From: Acidobacteriota bacterium
Lineage (GTDB): Bacteria > Acidobacteriota > Terriglobia > UBA7540
Direction: 5' to 3'
NCBI GenBank assembly: GCA_003165615.1
Contig: PLWR01000181.1
Coordinates: forward strand, 1-30,465
DNA length: 30,465 nt
The translations under genes were made by a program, and so were the position numbers. Shown piece after piece: positions 16,040 through 23,363 of the stretch (within the stretch, counting starts at the first letter, position 1; every line of letters starts with the position of its first letter). The notes under the pieces are model-generated. The model was given only the letters and a program-made list of their open reading frames with translations. It was not told the DNA's origin and searched no databases.

Positions 16040-16054
16040 CGTTTTGTTCCTCAA

Positions 16055-16176
16055 ATAATCGGCTCATCGGTCCATATTTCAGGTGTCAGGGGCCAGGTGT
16101 CAGGAAAGGCCTAACACCTGGCACCGAGCTCCTAGCTCCTACCTTACTGACACCTGACACCCGACACCTGGCACCT
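16055..16176. repeat. Inverted heptamer array (CAGGTGT family) plus octamer arm
   Basis: CAGGTGT, CAGGGGC, CAGGTGT units face CACCTGG, CACCTGA, CACCCGA units; a short ATCGGCTCATCGG octamer arm precedes them. Confidence 0.8.
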
Positions 16177-16181
16177 TTTCT

Positions 16182-17198
16182 TCACTGAATCCAATTGCCA
16201 TGCACCAGCAGTCCGCTGACCTGAAGGGTGGTAGCGGTCGTCCCCGCGGTGGTAAACACCATCTCGAAGCTCACCTTGGTTTCGTCGGTCAGCGTAAACG
16301 GCGTGCCAAAGGAAAAGTCGGCATTATAGAAATACCCGGAGGAGGTGGTGGCAAGCTGTAAGGAAGCGGGATTCGAGGCGAGCGTGCCTCCCACCGATGC
16401 CAGGGTATCCGCCGCCGAACCGCCATAAGCCGGGTAGGCATTGGTCTTGAGCGTGGGGGTGGCAATGGAAGATAATGCCGTAGTTTGAACGCCATATTGC
16501 ACGGCAATATCCTTGGCTACAAACCCCAGGCCGGATGTCGTGCGCCCCTCCAGTCCCAGGTCGCACGTCATGGTAACGGTCCCGGCGGTGGTGTTGGTGG
16601 TGCCGCTCCAGGCGGTCTGATTGGCGGCAAGTCGCGTCACTCCCGGTGTACCGCTAAAAGCCGTGGTGGTAGCGGTAAAGGTGCAATTGGTGACCGGAAC
16701 CATGAGCAGGCCATCGTTGTAGGTTGCCGGGATGGCGCCCAGCACGTCTTCCGTGGCGATGGCGCAGCCGGTGATGTTTCCGCCCGCACTCGCGGTGCAA
16801 AAATAGAGGATCGCGCTGCCGCTTGCTGCGGCGGTTGGATAGGATGTGGTGGAAGAGAGCGAGGTGCCCGATCCCGGCCAATAGACAAGGTTGCACGATC
16901 CCGCCAGGATGCCGGCCTGTGAACAGGATGTTTCATTCGCGGTCAGCGCGACGGTGCTGCCGGAAATTGCATTGCCGGATCCTTTTTGATAAACGGTGCC
17001 TGAGGTGTAGTTGAGGGTCAGGCCCGAGGCCGCCCAGGAAACGCTGGGGATGCCGAAGCTTCCCTCCAGGCTCGAGTAGTTGGTGCCGCCCACGACGGGC
17101 CCCGCTGTGCCCTGGCCGAGAAGAACAGTTGGCAGCAGGCAGAAGGCAGTAAGTAGCAACCCGATCGTCTTCAACTTCAGGTGGGGAATTGTTTTCAT
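16182..17198 (-). CDS. Secreted, beta-rich fibre-like protein (unknown; accessory in head module)
   Basis: This 338-residue protein has AAAGGAG eight nt before the ATG at 17198. Residues 1-30 are a Sec signal peptide (GLLLTAFCLLPTVLLGQG). The mature part is rich in Thr, Ser, Gly and Asn with several Cys (ETSCSQAG, AGSCNLVYW, TGCAIATEDVLGAI, VTNCTFTATTT) and looks like a beta-structured fibre or adhesin. It shares its signal-peptide DNA with the fibre gene at 1-1270. It lies between portal and protease, where Mu-like phages carry F. A moron or host-surface protein is possible; no family recognised. Confidence 0.6.
   Translation of the reverse strand: MKTIPHLKLKTIGLLLTAFCLLPTVLLGQGTAGPVVGGTNYSSLEGSFGIPSVSWAASGLTLNYTSGTVYQKGSGNAISGSTVALTANETSCSQAGILAGSCNLVYWPGSGTSLSSTTSYPTAAASGSAILYFCTASAGGNITGCAIATEDVLGAIPATYNDGLLMVPVTNCTFTATTTAFSGTPGVTRLAANQTAWSGTTNTTAGTVTMTCDLGLEGRTTSGLGFVAKDIAVQYGVQTTALSSIATPTLKTNAYPAYGGSAADTLASVGGTLASNPASLQLATTSSGYFYNADFSFGTPFTLTDETKVSFEMVFTTAGTTATTLQVSGLLVHGNWIQ
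17120..17156. repeat. GGCAGNA heptamer block, second copy, encoding a signal-peptide core
   Basis: This 37-nt block matches 1192-1228 at 36 of 37 positions and encodes LLTAFCLLPTVL in both genes. Confidence 0.85.
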
Positions 17199-17219
17199 CG
17201 TTCTGCTCCTTTTTGCATT

Positions 17220-17286
17220 TAGGTAACAGGTAACAGGTTATAGGTTACAGAGGCTGTCCCTGTTCCCTGTCACCTGTTCCCTGTCC
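17220..17286. repeat. Inverted heptamer array (AGGTTAC / CCTGTTC families)
   Basis: AGGTAAC, AGGTAAC, AGGTTAT, AGGTTAC units face CCTGTTC and CCTGTCA units between the two secreted-protein genes. The family is the one found in the tail chaperone. Confidence 0.85.
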
Positions 17287-17287
17287 A

Positions 17288-17806
17288 CTACTTATAGATC
17301 GCCGTAATGGTGACCGGCGCGCTGGTTCCGTAGGCGGAGCAGGCGAAGGTGTATTCGCTCAACTGGCCGAATCCCGCCGCCGCGGAGTTGCTGACAGTGG
17401 TCGTGGTTACGCCGGTGGTTACGGGCGCTTGCTGATAGATGTCCCAGGCGTTGATGGCATTGGTGGCCACCGTCACCGTCGCCGCCCCGCCCAGGGTAAG
17501 AAAGTTGGCGCCGTCGAAACTGGTTTTCGCCTGCACCGTGCAAATCGAATAGCTTCCGGCAACCGTCCCGAACACCCACGTCAAATGCGCGGTGGTAGCG
17601 CCGGTGGTGGACGTCGGGTTGGTGGTGATTGCAGCCCCGGCAATCGTCAGCAGGGGATTATCCAGAATGTAACTGAACGCCGGGAAGCGGTGCGAGCTGT
17701 AGGAATCCGCGCTCACCTGGGGCAGGCGCAGGTTGGAAAGCGCCAGCAGCACAATCACGACTGCCGCAAAGAAGGAAAGCAAGAAAGTGTTGCGTAGGGT
17801 TCTCAT
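17288..17806 (-). CDS. Secreted protein of unknown function in the head module
   Basis: This 172-residue protein starts at the ATG at 17806, with GGAG six nt upstream; the longer frame only translates array. Residues 1-30 form a signal peptide or membrane anchor (NTFLLSFFAAVVIVLLALSNLRL). The mature part is small-residue-rich and beta-like: AGAAITTNPTSTTGATTAHLTWVFG, YSICTVQAKTSFDGANFLTLGG, EYTFACSAYGTSAPVTITAIYK. It follows the portal gene. Together with the next gene it makes a pair of exported proteins in an operon of otherwise cytoplasmic head genes. Confidence 0.6.
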   Translation of the reverse strand: MRTLRNTFLLSFFAAVVIVLLALSNLRLPQVSADSYSSHRFPAFSYILDNPLLTIAGAAITTNPTSTTGATTAHLTWVFGTVAGSYSICTVQAKTSFDGANFLTLGGAATVTVATNAINAWDIYQQAPVTTGVTTTTVSNSAAAGFGQLSEYTFACSAYGTSAPVTITAIYK

Positions 17807-17827
17807 AGAGTCTCCATTTAGAAAGTA

Positions 17828-17976
17828 TCGGGTGATCCGATGATCGGGTGAGCAACCTGCACATCTGATTTCCCGATTTGCTGAATCGGTCATCCGGCGT
17901 TGGTGTTTCTTCTTCATCCGATCACCCGATCTCGCGGTCACCCGATCTCTTGATCTCCCGATCTCCCGATCGTTTC
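17828..17976. repeat. Inverted octamer array (GATCGGGT family) overlapping the portal C-terminus
   Basis: GATCCGAT/GATCGGGT units face CATCCGAT/CACCCGAT/CTCCCGAT units. The last portal residues (TIGRSGDQEIG) and its stop codon are encoded by the array. Confidence 0.85.
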
Positions 17977-19593
17977 GTCATCAACGTAATCGCTGAATCC
18001 CAGTTCATGGCGGGCCTGGTTGACGCTCGCGCGGTCGGAGACCCACGCTCCCGCCTGGGCAAGCTGGGCGATGATGGCCGACATGGTATCGATGGACCGG
18101 GCCTGCACGTTGGCGGGAATGAGATAGGGCACAGGCGCGTCGGGCCCGAAATTCCACTGCACCAGCCGGCGAATGGTGGAGTTGCGGATCTGGTGCGCGA
18201 TGTAGTCGGCGGTATTCTGCGTGGCCAGCAGGAAGAAATCGGTTTGCGATTCGCCCAGCGCCCGCGAGCCGCTCTGCGTCTGGCCGAGCTCCATGAACAT
18301 GGCGAGGCACGACGTGGCGATTTGCTGCTTGTGGTATTGGATGGAGGGCATGATCTCGCGAATGCGTCCTTCGATGCCGACCAGCTTGAACTGCGCGCCG
18401 TTGGGCAGGGAGAGGCCGGTCTTCTCGTGCGCGGCCAACTGGGTCACCCAATTCTGGGCGGTCTGCAGGTCCTGTTTGGAAGGATTGGGCGGCAGCATGA
18501 TCATGGGCACGCCCAGCGAATTGCGCTCGCAGGCGATGGCGTCAATCCGTTCCAGATGCTTTTTGACAAACCAGTGCGGATACATGGCGCGCGTCAGGGG
18601 AATGCCCCAGAAGTTCGCGCCTTCCTGATCGTGGGTAAAGATGCACGCCTTGTCGGTGGGCAACAGCACGTACTCAAAGCGATTGGAGCGGTAGCCCCAT
18701 TGCTCCAGGGCATAGAGGGTTTCGCCGTCGTCATAAACATAGGGAGGAAGGCTGGGATCGACGGTGTGCGGATCGGTGTGCCAGCGGTAAAAGGTGAGCG
18801 CCTGGCGGTCTGCCATGCGGCGCAGGCGGATGCGGTCGCCGTCGATGGCCATGACTTCCTCGTAACAGGCGGCGCCAAAATCCTGCATGCGCAGTGCGCA
18901 GCGCACCACTTCTTTCCAGCTCTGGGTGATCCAGCTTCCGGTGTGGGTTTGCCATTCCAGGCCGCTGAAAAAGTTCTCGCGAATGAAGTTTGCGACTTCT
19001 TTGGCCTTGTCGGTGGTCTGGCCCGCCCGCAGTTCCATGTCCGGCGTGGGCTTGATCTGCCACTGGGCGGAAAGAATGGGAAGCTTGCAGGCGCGCAAGG
19101 TGCCGGCCACCTGGCCGTCGCCGCGCCGCATTTCCTGATACGTCCAGATGCCGTTCAAGCCTTCCAGCTTGGGATTGTATTCACCCAGATCGCGGATAAA
19201 GCCGGAGGTGATGGGGGTTCCCGGAAGTCCCATCACCGGCACCCAGCCGGCGCGGATTCGTTCCGTGTAATCCGCCACCGAAATCGGTTCCGGCGGAGGA
19301 GTCATGGGCACGGAGTGGGTGGGAGCCACGGGCAAACCACCGGGGGTGGTCATGGGTGGGTTCAAGGGCTGGCGATCGATCGAAAAGGTGCCAGGTGTGA
19401 GGTGTCGGGTGTCAGGGCTTGCACTCGCGAGTTTTTCCCTGGCACCTGGCACCTGGTACCCGACACCTATTTCTTTGTCCGCCAGCGCCACGGCACGGTC
19501 GATCTGCGTTTGCAGAGTTTTCGAAGCCGATTTTCCGTCGCGGATGAGATGCCGCATTTGGTTTCCGTTTCCCGAGCTGTGTGACTTGGTCAT
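17938..19593 (-). CDS. Portal protein, Mu Gp29-like (DUF935-like)
   Basis: This 551-residue protein matches the Mu-type portal pattern: GIWTYQEMRRGDGQVAGTLRACKLPILSAQWQIKP (about residues 128-162), ERIDAIACERNSLGVPMIMLP and LRDGKSASKTL near the N-terminus. Portals form the dodecameric vertex for DNA entry and tail joining. Position right after the large terminase supports the call. Residues about 45-70 are encoded by an in-frame CAGGTGT array (GYQVPGAR, PDTRHLTPGT), and the C-terminus by another array. The start at 19593 is not well supported by a ribosome site; the ATG at residue 13 is an alternative. Confidence 0.8.
   Translation of the reverse strand: MTKSHSSGNGNQMRHLIRDGKSASKTLQTQIDRAVALADKEIGVGYQVPGAREKLASASPDTRHLTPGTFSIDRQPLNPPMTTPGGLPVAPTHSVPMTPPPEPISVADYTERIRAGWVPVMGLPGTPITSGFIRDLGEYNPKLEGLNGIWTYQEMRRGDGQVAGTLRACKLPILSAQWQIKPTPDMELRAGQTTDKAKEVANFIRENFFSGLEWQTHTGSWITQSWKEVVRCALRMQDFGAACYEEVMAIDGDRIRLRRMADRQALTFYRWHTDPHTVDPSLPPYVYDDGETLYALEQWGYRSNRFEYVLLPTDKACIFTHDQEGANFWGIPLTRAMYPHWFVKKHLERIDAIACERNSLGVPMIMLPPNPSKQDLQTAQNWVTQLAAHEKTGLSLPNGAQFKLVGIEGRIREIMPSIQYHKQQIATSCLAMFMELGQTQSGSRALGESQTDFFLLATQNTADYIAHQIRNSTIRRLVQWNFGPDAPVPYLIPANVQARSIDTMSAIIAQLAQAGAWVSDRASVNQARHELGFSDYVDDETIGRSGDQEIG
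19385..19470. repeat. In-frame inverted heptamer array (CAGGTGT family) in the portal gene
   Basis: CAGGTGT, GAGGTGT, CGGGTGT units face CACCTGG, CACCTGG, TACCCGA units. Translated as GYQVPGAR and PDTRHLTPGT. Confidence 0.85.
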
Positions 19594-19688
19594 AGGTTTT
19601 CAGTTCTCAGCTTCTTTAGTGCTGAGCCTCAGCTCAGCACGTGCCGACCTCAAGGCCGGCGCCACATCCGTTCTTCCACTTTCCCTTG

Positions 19689-19752
19689 GTCATTCATCCA
19701 CCGCTGTGCTGCCTTTCCATGACCCGATGACCCGATGGCCAAATGACCCGAT
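19689..19752. repeat. Octamer array (GATGACCC family) before the portal gene
   Basis: CATGACCC, GATGACCC, GATGGCCA, AATGACCC units lie next to the terminase stop codon. The rest of the gap (19594-19688) contains a TCAGCTN-type array (CAGTTCTCAGCTTC, GCTGAGCCTCAGCTCAGC). Confidence 0.7.
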
Positions 19753-21371
19753 CACAGGACCATGTTCGCGAACCCCGCCATCACGGGGCTCCCGACCAGG
19801 CCCGTAATATCTTCAAAATGGCCGGTGCGTTCGCTCGCGGCATTCACCACCATGGCCAGGGCCCAGAAGCGGTCGGCGTGGCCGCGGTCAGTGTGTTCGG
19901 CGTCAAAGCGCACGTTGCCCGCCAGGGTGACAAAGCGTTTGACGGAATTGATGTCGGCGCGCACCTCGCGATTGTCGGGAATGCGCACGGTGCGCTCCTC
20001 GAACGCCATCTTCACCATGGGCGCCAGGCGCTCCTTCAATGCCGCGGTGAAAGTGACCGGCTCAACCATCGCGCCGTACTTCTGCACCAGGTGTTCGGCG
20101 AGCATCATGCCAATGCCGGATTGGTCCACACAGACGCGGCGCACTAAAGGTGTCAGGTGTCGGGTGTCAGGTGTCAGGTTAAGCACGCTGGCACCTGGCA
20201 CCTGATACCTGGCACCTTCTATCAGTCCGCTGATGGCCTTCTCCTGCTCGTCAAACGACACGCCCTTGAGCGTCAGCAGGCGCCGCGACCAAAGCACCCC
20301 GCCCACCTTTTCGAACAGCCAGGCAATGGTCAAATCGCGCTTGCGGCCGATGTCGACGCCCAGATAAAGGTCTCGGGTGGAAGGTGTCAGGTGTCGGGTG
20401 TCAGGTGTCAGGGCTGCGGTTTCAGGTTTTCCTGGCACCTGATACCTGGCACCTGACACCTCGTTCCCTTCCGTGGTGGCTTCCTCATGCACGCACGTGG
20501 AAATCAATTCCACGGGAATATAGTTCTGCGCGTCGGAGAGGAACTGGCAGCAGTACTCCTGAAGCCACGTCTCTTCGTCGTCGCAGCCGGAGCGGAGGAG
20601 ATCGATTTTCGCGGGCAGCCCCTGGGCGACGGCGTCGTAGATGTCAACCTTATGACCCGACCAAAGAGCAGGGGTTAGGGGTTGGGGATTAGGGATTGGG
20701 GATGGGGGATTCGGGTTCAGGGAAAACCCTTCCCTAACCCCTAACCCCTGATTCCCAACCCCTACAAGGCCTGCGGCCTTGGCGACCTCATAAAACTTCC
20801 CCGCCGTTCCATTAGGCGTGGAAATAACTTCAATGGAATAACCGCGGGTAATAATAGGAAAGCAGGCGGCGTAGATTTTGCGGGCGTCGCCGTGGAAGGC
20901 GAATTCATCCAGCACAATGTGGCCGGTGTATCCGCGCGCCGTGTCGGGGTTCGCGGGCAGGCCGATGATGCGGGAGCGGTTGTGCGGGAAATACACTTCC
21001 ATGGTTTTGTCGTCGGTTTCCGGCAGCTCGTCAAATCCCGGCAGGATCTTGAATTTCTTAAAGGCCACGCAGAAGTCCTTGACCTTCTCCATAAACAGGC
21101 GTGATTGGCGTTCCCCCTTGGAGAGAATGATGTATTGCGTTCGCCTTCCGAGGCACTTGACGACGGCGCGCAGCGCGGCGGCATAACTCTTCCCACTCTG
21201 CCGGCTCCAAACCGCGATCTTGAGTTGCGAGTCGTCCATGATCCAGCGGTCCTGGTAGGGCAGGACGGGGATGGACTGTTTCAGCAGTTCCCGAATAGAA
21301 AAGTTCGGGCTTTGCGGCTCGCCATCCGGCGATGGGGTGATCGACGATTGTGAACTTTTACGTTTTGCCAT
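19752..21371 (-). CDS. Terminase large subunit (TerL), Mu Gp28-like, with three repeat insertions
   Basis: This 539-residue protein carries both motor and nuclease motifs: Walker A SRQSGKS (56-62), Walker B IVLDEF (152-157), coupling motif ISTPNG (184-189), and the RNase H-like nuclease acidic residues in LGVDIG (D340), CVDQSG (D416) and HADRFWALA (D500). It pumps DNA into the prohead and cuts the genome. Three in-frame heptamer arrays are translated (residues about 204-236, 304-332 and 386-409); all fall between, not in, the motifs. The ATG at 21371 is chosen because upstream residues come from an octamer array; a start at 21411 (MNRLIESK) is possible. A small-subunit-like gene precedes it and the portal follows. 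Confidence 0.88.
   Translation of the reverse strand: MAKRKSSQSSITPSPDGEPQSPNFSIRELLKQSIPVLPYQDRWIMDDSQLKIAVWSRQSGKSYAAALRAVVKCLGRRTQYIILSKGERQSRLFMEKVKDFCVAFKKFKILPGFDELPETDDKTMEVYFPHNRSRIIGLPANPDTARGYTGHIVLDEFAFHGDARKIYAACFPIITRGYSIEVISTPNGTAGKFYEVAKAAGLVGVGNQGLGVREGFSLNPNPPSPIPNPQPLTPALWSGHKVDIYDAVAQGLPAKIDLLRSGCDDEETWLQEYCCQFLSDAQNYIPVELISTCVHEEATTEGNEVSGARYQVPGKPETAALTPDTRHLTPSTRDLYLGVDIGRKRDLTIAWLFEKVGGVLWSRRLLTLKGVSFDEQEKAISGLIEGARYQVPGASVLNLTPDTRHLTPLVRRVCVDQSGIGMMLAEHLVQKYGAMVEPVTFTAALKERLAPMVKMAFEERTVRIPDNREVRADINSVKRFVTLAGNVRFDAEHTDRGHADRFWALAMVVNAASERTGHFEDITGLVGSPVMAGFANMVL
20146..20218. repeat. In-frame inverted heptamer array (CAGGTGT family) in terminase, third insertion
   Basis: Encodes GARYQVPGASVLNLTPDTRHLTP. 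It sits just before the CVDQSG strand of the nuclease domain. Confidence 0.9.
20379..20463. repeat. In-frame inverted heptamer array (CAGGTGT family) in terminase, second insertion
   Basis: Encodes SGARYQVPGKPE and LTPDTRHLTPST. It sits between motor and nuclease domains, just before LGVDIG. Confidence 0.9.
20671..20763. repeat. In-frame inverted heptamer array (GGGTTAG family) in terminase, first insertion
   Basis: GGTTAGG, GGTTGGG, GATTAGG, GATTGGG units face CCCTAAC, CCCTAAC, CCCTGAT units. Encodes an Asn/Pro-rich linker. Confidence 0.9.
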
Positions 21372-21397
21372 TGGCGCTTTGCCTTTTGCCTTGCTCT

Positions 21398-21520
21398 CGA
21401 TCAATCGGTTCATCGGGCCATCGAGGAGTAGCGCAGACCTGTTTTTCAAGGTCTGCGGCTCTTCTGACCGGCGTTGCCCAAGGGCCGCGGACCTACAGAA
21501 CAGGTCGCGCTACCCATTCA
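21398..21520. repeat. Octamer array plus a GCAGACCT inverted repeat
   Basis: ATCGGTTC and ATCGGGCC units (21398-21425) are followed by a hairpin of another kind: CGCAGACCTG and AAGGTCTGCGG around a T-rich loop, then CCGCGGACCTACAG and ACAGGTCGCGCTACC. The last residues of the preceding gene enter it. Confidence 0.7.
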
Positions 21521-22153
21521 GGAACCCACCGGATCGCACCCGGCGGAAAGAAGGGGCGGCGGCGGGTCTTGCTTGCCGGCGCACAGGAGGGGCGGGCGGG
21601 GTGGCTCAATGTCCGTCATCCCAATACCGAAGATCTCTTTAACTTGTTCCACCACTCTTTGCGCCTTGGCGTAATCCTCGGCCGCATCCCCGGTCTCCCA
21701 ACTGTCCTTCCCCGCTTTCGTGCCGGCGCTGCGTTCCTTCATCTTCTGGCGGTGCTCTTGCGCGTAGAGGACGAAGTGCTTTTTCATCAGTTCCACTTTC
21801 TGGCCGTCGTTCATGACTTTCTTAAACCCCATCAATTGCGGCGTCGTCATCTCCTGGAGGCTTTCCCAGAGCAAGGCGTTCACGCCGGCGGTCAGGCCGT
21901 CTTCGCCGACCAGTTGCGCGACGGCTTTCATGGCGGTTAGCCGCTCCATCACCGCGTCCTTGCGCACTTGCCAATGTTTCTTCTTGTAGGTACTGACGGC
22001 GGTCGCGCCGGCATCGATGTGATACTTGTGCTCGATCATCCGCCGGACTTGCGGGACGCTGGCATACTTGTCGAACATCGCGTCCACAACCTGCAGGAGG
22101 TCCGGGTGTTTAACGCTCAGGATTTGCAGTTTGCATGCCTGGTCTTTGGCCAC
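21518..22153 (-). CDS. Terminase small subunit-like protein (Mu Gp27/DUF3486-like pattern)
   Basis: This 211-residue protein starts at a GTG (22153) with GGGGAG eight nt upstream, next to the stop of the preceding gene. Residues 12-65 form a helix-turn-helix-like DNA-binding unit: SVKHPDLLQVVDAMFDKYASVPQVRRMIEHKYHI ... STYKKKHWQVRKD. The rest is helical (LMGFKKVMNDGQKVELMKKHFVLYAQEHRQKMKE) and suits oligomerisation. Small subunits recognise phage DNA for packaging. The C-terminus (PPRPPLLCAGKQD) is low complexity and near a repeat. Two shorter paralogs of residues 12-65 precede it. Confidence 0.65.
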   Translation of the reverse strand: MAKDQACKLQILSVKHPDLLQVVDAMFDKYASVPQVRRMIEHKYHIDAGATAVSTYKKKHWQVRKDAVMERLTAMKAVAQLVGEDGLTAGVNALLWESLQEMTTPQLMGFKKVMNDGQKVELMKKHFVLYAQEHRQKMKERSAGTKAGKDSWETGDAAEDYAKAQRVVEQVKEIFGIGMTDIEPPRPPLLCAGKQDPPPPLLSAGCDPVGS

Positions 22154-22417
22154 TTAGTTTCTCCCCTCGCTTACCCATTGCTGGTAGGCGGTCATGGCCG
22201 CTCTGGCCTCCTGATCGCGTTTGCGCGGCACGTTCCAAAATTGCCTCTTATACTTCCAAAGGGTGGTGTGGCTTAGGCGCTCGCCAAATTCGACCCGGAT
22301 CATAGCCGCGACAGCCTGTATGCTCGCGAAAGCCTCAAACATCGCATCCACCTTCTGGACCAATCCCCGATGACGGGCGCCAAGAACGTGCACTTTCGAT
22401 ACGCCGAGTCGTCCCAT
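22154..22417 (-). CDS. Paralog of the TerS DNA-binding domain, second copy
   Basis: This 87-residue protein starts at the ATG at 22417, with GGAGG nine nt upstream. VHVLGARHRGLVQKVDAMFEAFASIQAVAAMIRVEFGERLSHTTLWKYKRQFWNVPRKR matches the DNA-binding part of the next gene unit by unit (H-x-x-LVxxVDAMFxxxAS). It stops where that protein continues. It may bind packaging-site DNA or modulate TerS assembly; both are inference. Confidence 0.65.
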   Translation of the reverse strand: MGRLGVSKVHVLGARHRGLVQKVDAMFEAFASIQAVAAMIRVEFGERLSHTTLWKYKRQFWNVPRKRDQEARAAMTAYQQWVSEGRN

Positions 22418-22433
22418 GGAATTTGACCTCCGA

Positions 22434-22555
22434 ACTAATCGGGTCATCTGGCCATCGGGTCATTTACAGATCGGTTGATCGGTTGATTGCACTTTTGCTC
22501 TTCCCATGGCCCGATGAACCGATGACCCGATTGCCCGGTTGCCCGATTACCCCAT
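22434..22555. repeat. Octamer arrays (TCATCGGG family), copy A of a duplicated spacer
   Basis: Contains GGGTCATCTGGCCATCGGGT and TTTTGCTCTTCC, both also found in the spacer at 22786-22887. It lies between the first and second TerS-like paralogs. Confidence 0.85.
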
Positions 22556-22765
22556 CTCCTGACGCTCAGCCCGCCACACACTCCGACATTCCCATCGGTA
22601 CTCGTTAAGGGAGGCGCGGCCGATGCGCTCGCCATACTGGGCCTGGAGGGCGGCCGCGATCGCGCGCACGGGGATAAAGGCCTTAAGCATCGCCTCCACC
22701 TGCCGGCACAATCCGGGATGCCGGTGCTCAATCTCTTCCAGTTTCGAGAATTTATGTACTGCCAT
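22547..22765 (-). CDS. Paralog of the TerS DNA-binding domain, first copy
   Basis: This 72-residue protein starts at the ATG at 22765 with GAGAGG nine nt upstream. HPGLCRQVEAMLKAFIPVRAIAAALQAQYGERIGRASLNEYRWECRSVWRAER is the same HTH unit as in the two following genes. Its stop codon is near the octamer spacer. Upstream sequence GAGAGGTCAAC resembles the GGAGGTCAAA before the second copy, which supports gene duplication with its ribosome site. Confidence 0.65.
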   Translation of the reverse strand: MAVHKFSKLEEIEHRHPGLCRQVEAMLKAFIPVRAIAAALQAQYGERIGRASLNEYRWECRSVWRAERQEMG

Positions 22766-22785
22766 GAAAGTTGACCTCTCTCGGA

Positions 22786-22887
22786 ATCGGTTCATCGGGT
22801 CATCTGGCCATCGGGTCATTTACGGAACAGCTCACCGGTTGATTGGGCTTTTGCTCTTCCAATGGCCCGATCACCCGATCACCTGGC
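22786..22887. repeat. Octamer arrays (TCATCGGG family), copy B of the duplicated spacer
   Basis: Near copy of 22434-22520 (GGGTCATCTGGCCATCGGGT and TTTTGCTCTTCC). It lies upstream of the first paralog and overlaps the C-terminal end of the winged-helix gene. Confidence 0.85.
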
Positions 22888-23184
22888 TTCTCCCAGCGCC
22901 GCGCACCGCCGGTCGAATTCATCCACTCCGTTGGCGGTGATGCGGGTCCAGCGGATGATTTCCGGGATGCCCACGCACTTTTCCACGTCCATCTCCACCC
23001 AGCCGCGGTCGCGCATGTAGCGCAGGTGAAATTCCACGGCGGCCAGACTCACGGGGCGGAGGCAGTCGTCCAGATAGACCAGGATGGTTTTCGGGGTCAC
23101 CGGCTGGAGTCCGCATTCGTTCAAGTAGCGAAGAATCTCCGTGCGGTCGAACTCTTGTTCACACTTGCTTTTCACCTTTACCAT
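22879..23184 (-). CDS. Winged-helix phage protein, Mu Gp26-like
   Basis: This 101-residue protein starts at the ATG at 23184, with AGAAGG about eight nt upstream. The pattern is a winged helix: FDRTEILRYLNECGLQPVTPKTILVYLDDCLRPVSLAAVEFHLRYMRDRGWVEM. Genes of this type stand just before the terminase small subunit in Mu-like phages. Probable nucleic-acid binder; the target is unknown. The C-terminus is encoded next to an octamer array. Confidence 0.6.
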   Translation of the reverse strand: MVKVKSKCEQEFDRTEILRYLNECGLQPVTPKTILVYLDDCLRPVSLAAVEFHLRYMRDRGWVEMDVEKCVGIPEIIRWTRITANGVDEFDRRCAALGEAR

Positions 23185-23218
23185 TTGTTTGCCTTCTTTT
23201 TGACTCCGAAATTGCGGG

Positions 23219-23362
23219 ATCAGGTGTCAGGCGCCAGGGGTCAGTAAAGACCGCATTCCCCGCGCCTAAGACCCCAACACCTGGAACCGAGCACCGCATG
23301 CCTCGCACCTATCACCCACCACCTACGACCTGCTTGCTGGCGCTTGCCACCTGCCACCGGCT
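23219..23362. repeat. CAGGTGT and CACCTRC arrays, intergenic
   Basis: TCAGGTGTCAGGCGCCAGG faces CACCTGGA, then units CACCTAT, CACCCAC, CACCTAC, GACCTGC follow. No gene in this gap. Confidence 0.75.
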
Positions 23363-23363
23363 G

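Noticed and set aside
17878..19584. Long plus-strand frame of 568 residues opposite the portal gene
   Set aside because: The minus-strand frame has recognisable portal motifs; the antisense frame is His/Gly/Arg-rich and has none.
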